The notes: generated from the sequence alone by a model not told the origin. DNA of 64,000 bases from Rhyacophila brunnea (GCA_022495005.1 JAGYXB010000463.1:496001-560000); one strand, 5' to 3'. Positions 34,063 through 45,935 are shown, numbered from the stretch's first letter. Made by a program: numbers and translations.

Positions 34063-34745
34063 TCATGGCCCCCACAAGAGGGGCTGACAGGGCTCTATCC
34101 TGGGGGTCGACCAGATAAGTGAAATAAACACTCATCACAAATTTACCTTAATAGTAAAAAAAATAATATGTGCTTGTGTGATGCAATTTTTGATTATTGT
34201 TTGTCGATACTCAACAACGACATAATTCAAATGGATATATTCTTTCCCTAAAATATTTTTAGGTGCACTCTTAAATCTTTTTCATACGATGGCATGGTAT
34301 AGATAGGGTATATTATGCCATTGACTGTTCTATTATTAATACATAACTTTGGTAGGTACGTAAAAGTCAGGTTAAACAAAAAAATAGGAAGTAGGTATTT
34401 AGGTATACGTATTTAATTATTTCAAAAAACTTCTCGTCCTCGAAGAAGTCTTCAACATTTTTTGTTTTCATTTAGCTATTTTCAGTATAACATAATTATG
34501 ATGACTATAGGGTATACAGATAGAAATGTGAAAGCAGATCTATAAACAGCGTGAGATTATATAGAAATAGAGATACTCAACCAGTGAGCTGAATTTTTAA
34601 ATGGAAAAATATTTTCGGTATTACTAAGTTTAAGTAGCTATTGCTATATACCTATACAAAATTTAATGATTCTTCTCTATTTGCCGCTCTTCAAGTAACT
34701 GCCGCCCCTAAGCGACGCTCAATCTGCCTGCCCCCACGTCACTTA
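34063..34745. mobile_element. Probable hAT-type relic
   Basis: The left end ATGGCCCCCACAAGAGGGGC and GGGCTCTATCCTGGGGG match 32376-32425. The right end (34680-34740) reads TGCCGCCCCTAAGCGACGC and CTGCCTGCCCCCACG. GC-rich ends of this style occur in ZMYM-type hAT elements. The interior has no readable transposase. TIR pairing and TSD are not clear. Confidence 0.35.
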
Positions 34746-34749
34746 TTTC

Positions 34750-35860
34750 TTCATTAATAACCAGTGATCTTTTAACACAACAACGAATGACCAACAGAGG
34801 TGTATATAACTATCAGAAATCTATAGGAAAATATTTTTTAATATAATATTACCTCTACCTAATCTCAAAGATACCATTACCTTGTTGAAAAATTATATAC
34901 TATTGTTATTGTAATTAATTGTCATGTATATTTTTATTATGTATGTTTGATGCAGTATTTAAAGTAGATAGTTTTAGGATAGGTATATATTATATTTGTT
35001 TCTCATTATATCATAAAGAAGGATTATTTGGTTGGTAGGCCGGCAATCTTGATACATTTTCGGAATCAAACTTAATTCTTAGATGAGAATATTAAAATTC
35101 TGTGGTTTGTTAAAATAATATTATATTTACGAGTATCAAATGTTACTTCATAATATTATGCTTCAATACCAAGTATTCCTTTAAATCCTTGAAACTCAAG
35201 CAGTTGTGGGAACTTACGATAAACACTGGAGAGGGGGGAATGTAATGAGGGTGGCTAAAAACCACATTGGGTTGTAGTGCCAATTGTATGAATTATAGCG
35301 AATGATAGAACGTGAATTAAACATTTTGTTGACAGTTGACATTGTCTTAACCGATGTGGGAAAATTTAAATAACAGTATGTAAACCAGGGTTATAGTGGT
35401 ATATTATTCTTGGTGTATGGGTATAGGTATGGGTAATTCAAGACGTCAGCACTCCTTCCCTGGAATGTGTGTGACTTGGATTGTTCTTAAACGGATAATA
35501 CATTATTATTTTTAGAATTTATGGTTTGAATAATACAACGATGTTCGAAAACAAATCTACTTTTATACTTTTAGATATGCTCATACATATTTCATTAATT
35601 CTTAAACCGATATAAACACATAAATGGAGGTCAAAAATAAACTTCGTCTACTTATAAACGTCATCATTGCATCCGATCATTTAGTTTATCTTCAAAATAG
35701 TTTTTTAGAAGTGTTGTCATCTTCCACTAACGTGGCTACAGATTTACGATTAATATATTACTAAATACCTACAGATAGACACGTGACGTCATTTGTATTT
35801 ATTAATTAATTCTACCTATTTACATTTCAATAAGGACGGTTATTGCAAATTTACGTTCAT
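34750..35860. other. AT-rich spacer
   Basis: Nothing recognised. Confidence 0.5.
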
Positions 35861-35867
35861 ACTTTTG

Positions 35868-36085
35868 ACACGTTCATCTCTTGGCCATAATGACATAACT
35901 TGATAATAGGATCATATGGGCCTCCACAGAGTGAAAGTTTGTAGTAACAGATTTTGTTTTTACGAGAAATGGATGTCAGCCACTTGCTCAATCTATCAGG
36001 TCCATACTCTGAGTCATACACAAGTTGAAAAATAATATGTGTACTTGCCAGATTCAGGATTCGAACCTGGGACACGTTATGTTAA
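35868..36085 (-). repeat. tRNA-derived SINE family 1 copy
   Basis: Seen on the plus strand as tail-to-head: ATCATATGGGCCTCCACAG, ATGGATGTCAGCCACTTGCT, GTCCATACTCTGAGTCA, then GGATTCGAACCTGGGAC, an intact B-box in reverse. The A-box end is cut off near 36085. Confidence 0.75.
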
Positions 36086-36479
36086 CATTAATATTAATAC
36101 GTTGTATTTTGGTAGAAGTCAACGGTGTTCAATGATTTTTTTCCAACGATTAACATTTAAATTACACTATCAACAATCTGTACATATTCTCAAAACTGGG
36201 AATATCTTGAAATGTGCATGGAAAGAAAACGGTTATTCTCTATCCAACTAGTTTATGTGCCTATCGGGCCAACCGACCTGGATGTACTTTTTTATCGTAA
36301 TTTTATTTTGCTTCTCAATGGCATTCTTTTCCATGCGTACCTAGTTTAAAACTATAATAAACTCACTCAAATCATAATTAATGCAAAATGATCTCTGCCT
36401 TGGATAACTACTCCTGAGATATTCCCATGCATAAACAATGAAAGGTAAATTACATCAAAACATAGGTATGATGCGAGAC

Positions 36480-36600
36480 GGCAGTTGGAACATTAGATTG
36501 TCTCTTAGTTGCTCAGAAGATTGTTACTATTCAGGGTGGTCACGATCTTCAGCCATGAACCATGAAGGTATATACCAAGAAGAGATGTCAGTTCATGGAT
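36480..36600 (+). pseudogene. Non-LTR 3' end of the GGHD type
   Basis: CAGGGTGGTCACGATCTTCA encodes the Q/S-G-G-H-D-like closing residues of a widespread insect non-LTR family whose 3' tail is rich in AAGAAGA. Upstream coding is decayed. Two other copies are at 45340 and 49680. Confidence 0.5.
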
Positions 36601-36609
36601 AAGTAATTT

Positions 36610-37320
36610 TAAATATACCTACCATAGAAATATAATGTAAATGAAGAATAAAAGATAAATCAATTATGTGATTCTTATGTAATATTTTATAACTACATGA
36701 GTCTACATTATAATTTTTTCACTTAAAGCGCAACGAAAATACATATTATGTAAAGAAAGGTTTTTCTATACAATAAATTACATAGTGGACAAAGTAAGTA
36801 TTGTGATTCATCCAATTTCCCTCTGCATGCGAGAAAGCTGTATATAGCCGAGGGCTTTTCTTAAGTACTTGCTATTAAAAGCTTTTTCAAAGTACTTTCA
36901 TAAAAATTGGGTCGTTGTATATAATATGGTAAAAGGAAAATAACTACGTTTTCAATCATTTGAACTATGTATTTTGAATATGCTTAAAACGTTTGTGTAC
37001 CTAATCGCCTTGTTATGTTTGTATGACATTATTTTTTTAAATATGAAATGGTTTTATTCGATGCATAGTATTCTGAGAATTTTATACAATACGCACTTGT
37101 ACTACCAATTATAATAGTTGACACATTATTTGGCTATTTTTTTATTCAATATTAAGGGGTTAGTTTTGTTATACATTATATTAATCCATAATAAAATTAT
37201 ATGAGTTAAATGCATTAATACTTTGCGATGATTATTGTCGTTAATTATAAATTGAATGCATATACGATTGTGGATATAAAAAATACTATACATATATAAG
37301 AATATTGTAATCTTTCTAAT
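36610..37320. other. AT-rich spacer
   Basis: Nothing recognised. Confidence 0.5.
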
Positions 37321-37327
37321 ACTACAA

Positions 37328-37500
37328 CAGGCCTAGAGGCAATTAAGGAGTGTAGTTTAACAGTAGTGAATTTTAGTAATAAAAGTGAAATAATCACAAA
37401 CACCCAAGCTTTGAGAAAATCACATAAATATATTGTGTCCTCGTCGGAAATCGAACCCGGAGCTCCCGGAAGAAAGACCAGTGTTTTAGACAGTCGCATT
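37328..37500 (-). repeat. tRNA-derived SINE family 2 copy
   Basis: The plus strand reads AATCACAAACACCCAAGC, AATCACATAAATATATTGTG, then TCGTCGGAAATCGAACCCGG (B-box reversed). The order equals the reverse complement of 28882-29072. Confidence 0.75.
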
Positions 37501-37509
37501 ATCATCGTT

Positions 37510-38260
37510 GTTATATTGTATTTTTTTAGCAATAACTAATGAATAATAAGTAGATATAAATTAATATAATATTTACGTGTGCACATATATTTTTTGTAAA
37601 GACGCCATTTTAATTGATTGTTATATCATTATAATACGTAAATTGCAACTCTCTGCAACATGGAATACATTATTTGTATTATTTTCGAAAAGTTTTTTTC
37701 ATTTTAACAAAATATGTATCTAATGGATTATAGTAGGTAGTTATACCTGCATTTAAAATATTAATTAATATTCTCTAATTATTAATAATTTTGATAATAT
37801 AATATTCATTGAATAAAAAAATGATTTAGATATTTACTAGTTTTATACTTTTCTGTGGAGAAAAAAACAATAAGCTGAGTAGGTACCTATTTAGATCAAA
37901 GATTTTAAAGGAACCCCCATATTCATTTGCAGCTGTCATTGATTCAATGCTGAATAAAGATGTCCACTTTTTCTGTATTATTTTTGATTTAATATATCAC
38001 ATATTTTCGTTAAACTTAATTATTTCACCAATCTAACGATCGTTAGGTGGTTTCTGGTAATTATTATGTTATAATCCACCATTATTTCACGCGCACTAAT
38101 GCTGTGCTTAAATCCATTATTTCGGAAAATAGATCGATATATTTCTCTTTTAAAACCGCCCATGTTGCATCGATTAGTAAATGTTTCAGATTGACAGCGT
38201 CATTAATATGCAAAAAGTATTGTTGGAGTACCGGACTGCCTCTATTTTTTAATAGAAGGT
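37510..38260. other. AT-rich spacer
   Basis: Nothing recognised. Confidence 0.5.
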
Positions 38261-38264
38261 GGTT

Positions 38265-38480
38265 ATGCCAATTAGGGCGGCCCTAATACAACAGAAAGTC
38301 CTACCCACTTGAAATCATGATCCTTGTCAAGCCGAAAATTAACGGTCAGTTATTTATCAACCGTGCGCTTATAAACATTAATTAATTATAGCCTATAAAA
38401 TGTTTGACCGTCAAATCAAGTTTGACCCAATAAGTAATACCACACGAGAAAAGCACAGCCAGAAGGTATTATAGGAATTT
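38265..38480 (+). repeat. Unknown dispersed repeat R4, copy 4
   Basis: Begins CCAATTAGGGCGGCCCTAAT and runs through ATGATCCTTGTCAAGCC and TTTGACCGTCAAATC, then degenerates before the CACACGAGA equivalent of the CGCGCGAGA block. Confidence 0.6.
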
Positions 38481-38489
38481 TTAAGTTTC

Positions 38490-39060
38490 TGAATGTTCAG
38501 GAACTAGGCAAAATCCAAATGCGTGACAGAAAAACTTAACAGAAAAACGTCGCAGATTTTCGTTTATCTTTTTATATTATGGGTTAGATAAAGCGAAATG
38601 AACGTTTTACATAAATAAGTATTTTTCGTCTGTTGAAATATAATTTTGATCGTTCCATTTCGTGAGTTGGTTTTTCATATCATTTTCGTTCCATTCCCGC
38701 TAATGGGCATGAAAAATATAGAAAAAATTACGAAGTAGATGTATATATTTATAAGTCTTAGGATTTTGACGGAGGCCTAGTCAGGCATCGTCAAATATAT
38801 CTTATAAATTATAATAATATTACAATTATATAAAGAAATAATATTCAACATATATACGCATACACAGATATAACATAAAACCTGCAGATTTTTAAAAGTT
38901 CAGTTCCGGAAAGCGATGTGCTACCCTCTTCCGGTTTTCGGTCTACCTATTGAGGTAGTGAGCAAGTTTAAATACTTTAAACTAAGCTAATACTTATAAA
39001 ACTAATACTTTAAACTAATTATAAAAACTTTACAGCAACATCTGCGATTTGTATTTAAAT
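38490..39060. other. Spacer with short tandem phrase
   Basis: ACTTTAAACTAAG and ACTTTAAACTAATT phrases repeat with AATACTTATAAAACT between (about 38978-39030). Nothing else recognised. Confidence 0.4.
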
Positions 39061-39133
39061 CTTCTTTTTTCTTTTGACCATCGCCGATCCTAATAGGATC
39101 ATATGGGTCTCCACAGAGTGGAGGTTTGTATTA
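39061..39133 (-). repeat. SINE family 1, tail half of a split copy
   Basis: CTTTTGACCATCGCCGATCC and ATCATATGGGTCTCCACAGA are the SINE 1 tail. The copy is interrupted at 39133 by a 2,845-bp insertion and resumes at 41979. Confidence 0.85.
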
Positions 39134-41978
39134 GGGCATTTTCGCCAAAGTTTGTACATGTTTGAAATTTGGGTAATATTATTTTTTCACTCAAATTAAC
39201 CATTTTTATATAGCTAGCAGATTCCTTGTTCTATTGCTGAATTGGTGATAGCAATTTTTCAGCAAAATATTGATTAATACAATATTTATATCATTTTTAT
39301 TATGAAATTGGGCATAATAAGTTTCCGTTCCGTGACTACGAAACTTAGCTTTTAAAACATGAATGAAACACTTTTTATCACTTAAAAGAGCTCTATTAGA
39401 TTAAAAAAACCATACACTTCAAAATAAAACTACAAATAGTCAAAAAATATTATTGAATTTTAATTCTTGGGCACATTTCGTTCCCCTCCGTTACCCTATG
39501 TCTATAATGGCAGAGCATTTTTCCTTTAGTATTTGAAAAAACCAATCAATGTTCGTTCTGCTATTTTTTTAAAGACAATAATCACTTTTACTAAATTTTA
39601 TTGGAAAAATAAATAAGTTTCGTTATTTAATAATCAAATGAAAAATAGTTAACGTTCAACTTTTTTGGGGACATTTTCGGAATGGAACGAAATGGTAACG
39701 GAGTGTAATTTGTAAAGCTAAGTTACATGTTACCATAAAAACAAATTTTTGTTTTATGAAATTTATTTGAATTTTTTGATAGACAGATAAATATTCAACG
39801 TGCGTCAAAATAACAAAACAAATCAAACTTAATCACTAAAATAGACATATTTTATAATAAATTTCACAATACTTGTAAAATAAGGTAGGTAATAATTTTG
39901 ACACACTATACATTACCATAACTTTATTTGGCATTTATATTATTTGTAACTCAGATAAAAAATATTTTTAAGCAAATTAACAATATATGAAAAAAAAAAA
40001 TCAGCAAGGGATTCAGACGCGAGTTCCTAGCGCGGCACGGAGTATATAACTTTTACGAAAATAATTATAGTCAAACTCGGTTATTACGATCTCTGACATA
40101 GCGAGATCTCGGATGTAATAACGAAACATTTGTTGACAATTGGTTTATGATTTTCGCCATACATTTAATTCTTTCACTGTTATAACGAGCAACTTATCGG
40201 ATATACCGAGCTAAAATACTGTTAATGTGTCGACCGTTTTAAAACATTTCGACCCTAAGCAATAAAATCCGATTGGACAGGATGCCGCCGGGGTCGGATT
40301 ACGTTTATGACACTAGTAAAGTGTCTAAGTACCTACCTTATTGGTGTTTCACCGACAATAATAAAAAAGTATCCACGCATATGGTTGAAAAATCCAAGGT
40401 TTGTGAAGTCCGTAGGTACCTACCAGCGTTAATTACAATAAACAACTTCTTTTGTAGTTTATGAATGCCATGCTCGTTTCGGGGATTTTTACGATGGTTT
40501 CCAAATTTTTTATTTTCGGCTTTTTGTGTAATGTGACATGCTCATTTAAAAATACCTATTCTCTGATATAACGAGTAACGCTTATAACAAGCAAATTCAG
40601 TCGGTCCCATCTTCCTCGTAATAACCAAGTTCGACTTTATGTTGTCTTGAAATTTAATTGTATTCATCAACATAAAATGTAGCTATACAGGTTGATTGTA
40701 ATCAAGACGTACTTTTCTGACATTTCGTGAATACCTACAGTTCTAGGTATTAAATCTAATCGAGTACACATTTCTGTTAAACGTGACAAAAAAATACTTT
40801 TTCATACATTTTTATAAATTTCTATGCCTAAAATGTATGGAGAAGTTTTAAAATTTTGGTGGCGTATAACAGAAAGAGTATGACAGAGCCAGTGCCTGTC
40901 TCGCAATTATTTCAGTCTGGTGTTTTTTCTTTTCCTTCTGTTGTTTTTTTTATCTCCATACTTTTATGTGCGCTATTTTTGCGTATTCAGACATATCACA
41001 TACTTTTTTAATCTTTATTATATTATTATATTATAGTCAGGTTATTTTTTATATTTTTTAATGAAAATATTTTTGTTTTTCATACGAACAGACAAAATAA
41101 TTTTTTTATAATCTATGAAGAACTAAACACACACTGTAAACCCAACTTTATGCATGCCATTTCGTTACTTTTACATTCCACATATACGTTACCACCAATA
41201 TAGTTTCGGAGTGGAAGTAACGGATTCTGTTTCAGAAGTGTTTGAAGCCAAAATTTAGCTTAGTTTTATTGTTAAACCTGCGATATGTTTTATTATATCT
41301 GTAGTATGAAAGATAAGCTCCATATGTGTAGTATGTGAAATAGAAATATGTGTTTTCTTACCTTATAAATCGTGGTAACAGTAGTGGAACTTCTTAAATG
41401 ACCAACCCAGAAAGCAACCTGTTCCGATAGCGATACCGACACACACCAACAATTTAAAGTGTACATGGCGATCAGTGTTATACAAAAATGTTGCTACATT
41501 AAAAAAAAACATATTTATAGTGAAAATTTTTCGCCTTCATGCTAAAATCGTGGTAACGGAATGTGGAGTTCCACTTTTTCAAATATCCTGGGACACACTT
41601 TAAACGTGATTTTTTTTCAATATTGGTACAAATTTACGAAAAAACTATATATTTTCCAAAAATATATAATGTAAGCTGTTGAAAACACTACGAATTTAAT
41701 TTTACACACTCAAAATTAATGACGAAATCAGACTTTGTTTATTTGAATTTATGGGTGGGACATGGTAAAAACGCACTACCTTTCGATCTAAATAATCAAT
41801 TAAAAATATATACAGGTCAGATAGTTGTATTTAACTGATTGAATAGAGTAAATTAATAAATTTGCATGTTAAAAGTACATAACTTTCCAACATTTTATAA
41901 TATAATAACTATGAAAAAATCAATCAAAGTCATGGGACATGCCAAAAACGCAATGTACAAACTTTGGCGAAAATGCCC
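39134..41978 (+). mobile_element. 2,845-bp TIR transposon inserted in a SINE, non-coding
   Basis: The ends are perfect 26-bp inverted repeats (39134-39159 and 41953-41978) starting GGGCATTTTCGCC. The 4-bp direct repeat ATTA lies at 39130-39133 and 41979-41982. The flanks are two halves of one SINE 1 copy, which proves the insertion. The interior repeats a GTAACGGA-type word in both orientations (near 39490, 39690, 41160-41230, 41370, 41552) and contains a smaller pogo-like element. No transposase frame is recognisable. A 4-bp duplication would fit several rarer superfamilies; I cannot choose. Confidence 0.92.
40068..40637 (+). mobile_element. pogo/Tigger-like MITE nested in the larger transposon
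   Basis: TIRs TAGTCAAACTCGGTTATTAC and the inverse of AAGTCGAACTTGGTTATTAC agree at 19 of 22 positions. TA dinucleotides flank both ends (40066-40067 and 40638-40639), as in Tc1/mariner-pogo insertions. Subterminal TTATAACGAG-like words repeat at 40180 and 40570, a typical pogo feature. A 63-codon frame inside shows no DDE signature. Confidence 0.75.
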
Positions 41979-42143
41979 ATTAACATATTTTTTGGATATT
42001 AGCCACTTGCTCAACCTATTAGATCCATACTCTGACTCGAACACTAATTGAAAAATAATATGTGTGTTTGCCAGACCCAGGATTCAAGCCTGGGATCCAC
42101 GATATTATAGGCCGACATTTAAGCCGCTCGGCCATCGAGGGCG
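41979..42143 (-). repeat. SINE family 1, head half of the split copy
   Basis: Continues from 39133: ATATTAGCCACTTGCTCAAC, GTCCATACT-like block, CAGGATTCAAGCCTGGGAT (B-box reversed) and GCCGCTCGGCCATCGAGGG (A-box reversed). The tRNA head is complete in this copy and resembles a class II (Ser/Leu) tRNA 5' half. Confidence 0.85.
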
Positions 42144-42264
42144 TAAATGAAATCAACTAACGATAACTGACAAAGTTTAATACATATGCACTATTTATGT
42201 CGAATATCCACAGCCTACCTCCACCCTTCGCCACTGCTGTGTTCAGAGTCGCATAGAGACACAT

Positions 42265-42365
42265 GCTGGTTTATATTATATTATGTTAGGAACAAAAAAT
42301 ATGGCTTGTTCAATGCATGCATGCTACCTGTATTCCTGCATGACTGTGAGACGTGGCGTCTTACC
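42265..42365 (+). pseudogene. RTE-type polymerase fragment
   Basis: A frame reads GLFNACMLPVFLHDCETWRL, equivalent to VFNQCVLPVLTYGCETWTL in the copy at 16508-16954. It is cut off just before the palindromic MITE at 42384. Confidence 0.7.
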
Positions 42366-42383
42366 AAAGTCTTAATTTTGATC

Positions 42384-42497
42384 TTGTTGTTTGATTTAAT
42401 AAAACGCATCTTTTTGTAGTACTTATTCCACTTTTAAAGTGTATTAAAAGTGGAATAAGTACTTCAAAAAAATGCGTTTTATTAAATCAAACAACAA
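42384..42497. mobile_element. Palindromic MITE, 114 bp
   Basis: Two arms of about 54 bp beginning TTGTTGTTTGATTTAATA fold back with few mismatches around a tiny loop near 42438. One arm recurs alone at 1191-1238. No clear target-site duplication. Confidence 0.7.
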
Positions 42498-42499
42498 TA

Positions 42500-42990
42500 C
42501 AATGCAGTTCCACCATGAATTGACAGTTAACAAAATAAAAGAAATTAATTTTGATCAATACATACTAATTTATACGCCTAATTTTAGGGATGCACCTGTA
42601 TGACCATGGCACAAATAATACCTAATATCGAGGATGTAAAACCCCCCACTTTTTATCTCCGTGGCCGGCTCTTTTTCAGTTTATATTGGTGCCACAAAAA
42701 CAAATTCGGTGATAAACCAATATGCGTTTCTATGGTTACTGTGTATACAGAAAAATTTTACTTGTCAAATAATGGATTACTAAAATACATTACTTATGTA
42801 TTAATAAGTCACTTATTTATTTATTAATCACTTACTTATTAGTAAGAATTATAAGTAGGCGTCATGCGTTTAGTGACATTTTTTTTATTATTTGGTTTGT
42901 TTGTATGGTGTTTTATGGGGATATATTTTTTATTGGTTTTACAATCTATATTTAATCTAGCGGCCTACAAAAATAGATTTCCTATCAGTT
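42500..42990. other. AT-rich spacer
   Basis: Short CACTTATTTATTTATTAATCACTTACTTATTAG repeats (shown only in part: CACTTATTTATTT, about 42812) are low complexity. The open frames (42600-42827, 42864-43205) are unsupported; the second overlaps a SINE. Confidence 0.4.
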
Positions 42991-42994
42991 TTTT

Positions 42995-43150
42995 TTTTCA
43001 CGAGAAACGATTTTTATTCGCTTGCTCTACCTATTTTAATCATGCTTATAGTAAAAAGATACATCAAAAACAAAATCTGATTTTTCCAGACGAGGAATTC
43101 GAACTAGGGATCCATACTTTGCTGCTGCATTCTCGCATGACGATTGTTAT
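42995..43150 (-). repeat. SINE family 1, decayed copy
   Basis: CACGAGAAACGATTTTTATT, CGCTTGCTCTACCTATT and CAGACGAGGAATTCGAACTA follow the SINE 1 order with many changes. The B-box core TTCGAAC is intact in reverse. Confidence 0.6.
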
Positions 43151-43154
43151 CCTT

Positions 43155-43595
43155 CAACTGTCTGCTAAATTTTGGACAAAAAATCGAAAGGAATTTTTTA
43201 CGTAGCGATTTAAGTTGGAGCTATAATTTGTTATAAAGATGGCGTCAAGTGAATTTGTTATTTGGGTCTCCGTACTTTCTGATAAGCATAACAATGCCGT
43301 TTATAAACTAAAATATTGTCATACAATGTGTGCAAGATGAAAAAAGTTTGACGTGCCAATGCGAGTTTTTATTATCTTGGTTACGTGCCTAGATAACCTT
43401 TTTTCTCGGTTTTGAAACGATTAAAAGTAGAGTAGGCCTCAACTTCGTTCAATTCATCTTGCAAATGGATTGAGAACGTAGCTTATCATATTTCTACACC
43501 AGTTACATATATCGATTCGATCGATTGATCTGTATAGACGCTGACTTTTTCGACTGAAAGCTAATATTATGTAAGGGATAATGAAATTGTTAAGG
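43155..43595. other. Spacer, nothing recognised
   Basis: A TGCAAGATGAA word and its inverse TTCATCTTGCA lie about 130 bp apart (43330, 43453). This is too short to call an element. Confidence 0.4.
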
Positions 43596-43599
43596 GTTG

Positions 43600-43750
43600 A
43601 AAACTAAATTGCCGATACGTTTGCAAACCCTGTCGCGTGTTCTAACACTAACGCAGCGTGCAGGTCAAATCTTAACCCGTTTCCCGCGTCTCCCTTCACT
43701 GAGCACACCTTCTTTATTGCCCTTTTTACGGCCAGAAAATATACCTATGC
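43600..43750. promoter_or_regulatory. GC-richer island, candidate regulatory DNA
   Basis: Contains GTGCAGGTCAAATC (a nuclear-receptor-like AGGTCA half-site) and ACACTAACGCAGCG. No repeat match or coding frame. Weak, composition-based call. Confidence 0.18.
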
Positions 43751-43759
43751 CAAAGGTCT

Positions 43760-45330
43760 AAAGAGAGAAAACCCCTATTTCAAAATGATATGAGGTACAC
43801 ACACGTTTCCGCACAACCTTTCTAGAAAATCTGCTCGTTTTACACTCGACCATTTAAAAAAATCTAGAAAACCATTAGGGAAAACGAGTACTTATATATA
43901 TTTGCAGATACAAAGGTACAAAATCTCAATGGGAATGCCAAGAATTTTCGGCTTTTACACGAAACGTTATTACAGATTACACTGTACTTGAGTAAATGAA
44001 AAAAATATATAATTAAAAAAACAAAATTTGCTCAAACAAACCTTGAACTAATACAGAACGTGCTTCCCGTACGAATCCCGTAGAGCGTATATTATTGTTA
44101 ATATCTCTTGTTATCCGATCTATTAATTCAAGGGTCGTGCCTCAGATAGCCTACTTATATTTAAGTAAACAAATGACATGGGATAATAGCAAAAATTCAG
44201 CTATAATATTTACTACCAGCCGATGATTAATTTTGCTTACAATTAAAATTCATGCGATAAGACGCCATAATAATATATGTATCGACTTGTTTTCAAGCAC
44301 GAACAATTACAAGCTCCAGGATATTTTTCTAGCCTATTCTGATTTTTAGTTATTACGTTTTGAAACCCCAGTGTATCAGTCTCTCTATTAACATTTTATT
44401 AGGGCATCACAACTTAGGTCTTTTTTTGCCGTTTTTTTTTTAATTTCTTCTGGTTTGGTTTTCATTTTTTTAACGATATAATCTATCCACCTTTACAAAT
44501 GGGAAGCTGAATAAATGGATTCATAAGAAATACAATTATATGAATTGACTTTAATAATAAATGAACAATTATAAATTTTGTGTCAAGCTGGTGTCAGGCT
44601 GGTGTCAAGCTGTTGCCAAGCCTTTGACTGCATAGCATATCTCATTTGGAAGAGGATCCGCCGATCAGGCCCTCCCTCCAATTTTCCATGTCTCTGAGAT
44701 TAATGATATTGATATGTTTTGTCTTATTAGGTAGAGTTATATTATCATTTGTTTTGCTTCACACTTCTGGCCTTTCATTATAAAATCCTAATTTGAGTTT
44801 TTGTTATCTATTTTGTTGCAGAGCCTACCCCAGAATTTTTCCTAAACGTCCTTCTTTGATTTTTAACGTTTTGTAGATTAACTATAGTTCTTAAATAGTA
44901 CTTACACTATTCGTACGTCAAGAGTAAATATGTTCGTTCAATTATTTTTATTAGTATTTGAAAACTTACTAGCCAGTCCAAGATATTCAAATAAGATACG
45001 TTGCTATAAAAAACATATTTTTATATATAAAAGTTTATAGTATAATGTAGTCATATATTAGCAATAAAATTATTATAGTGTAGTGATGTGAAAACTGCTT
45101 ATTATTGATTGTTTACTGTCTTATACTCAAATGATTGTTTGGTTTGTCCTTTGCTCTGTCTGATTAATATGAAGCATTCGGCGCCATAAGGCATCCATAA
45201 ATTGCCTTTCACTCCATTGCCCACAGGTTGAATGACTCACATAATGAAAACACTGACTCAGCAATATATCTGAAACGCATTTTGCAGTTTTTTAGACATA
45301 TTATTATTCGTCGTAGACCAGTTTATCTTG
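43760..45330. other. AT-rich spacer with a short tandem repeat
   Basis: GTCAAGCTGGT, GTCAGGCTGGT and GTCAAGCTGTT repeat in tandem at about 44581-44613. A GGATCCGCCGATCAGGCCCT patch at 44655-44674 may be a retrotransposon remnant but could not be assigned. Confidence 0.45.
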
Positions 45331-45339
45331 AGAGGCTGG

Positions 45340-45475
45340 TGATGGTGTATAGTCTCGAGAGAAAGAGAAGCAGATGAAAAGCGCCAAGACTGTGAAGGAT
45401 TAAGAGTTCTAGTCGCCCAGAAAATAACTGCATTTCAGGGTGGTCACGATCCTTAGCTATAAAAAACGACATATA
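45340..45475 (+). pseudogene. Non-LTR 3' end of the GGHD type
   Basis: A basic stretch RERKRQMKSAKTVKD is followed by CAGGGTGGTCACGATCC, the closing segment of this family. Frames do not join, so it is a relic. Confidence 0.45.
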
Positions 45476-45489
45476 TATTTTATACTAGC

Positions 45490-45935
45490 TTAAATTCTAA
45501 TAGATTTAAGTTTTTTACTATTTCATTTGAATCGTTTTTTGCGACCCGGGTTTCGCCTTTCGACATATTCAGGCACTGTAGGTACACTCACCAAAAGGCA
45601 AATACACAGCGGCAATGAATACAATTAACTCTAACTTAATACAATACAATAAAGTAAGTAAAAACTTTATAACCTACCTATTAAGTCAAAGATCACAATA
45701 AAGAAATCTATAACAAACAAATTATGAATAGTTAAAGTGTTTGTAAAAAACCCCTTTACTTTATTAATAATAATACACTCGGTAAGCGTATATAAATCGT
45801 CAAAACCTTATAATAGATCATTAGTAATTAATTATAAACAATAAAAATACTACACTCAAGGGGTGTAAAAATATCCATTCTGGGAACAATGGTAACGTAC
45901 AAAACTTAAATCCATTAGAATTTCAATTCAAATTC
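45490..45935 (-). repeat. Unknown TIR-bearing repeat R6, most complete copy
   Basis: The left end AAATTCTAATAGATTTAAG and the right end CTTAAATCCATTAGAATTT are inverse complements with one or two differences. On the minus strand it contains TTTTGACGATTTATA, a CCTGAATATGTCGAAAGG hairpin-like block and GGGTCGCAAAA. Other copies are at 930-1470 and 13560-13740. Length is about 445 bp, non-coding. Confidence 0.65.

Noticed and set aside
32373..34160. 32373 and 34063 as the two ends of one element
   Set aside because: The shared GGCCCCCACAAG segments are in the same orientation and their downstream sequences diverge, so they are two copies and not a pair of terminal inverted repeats.
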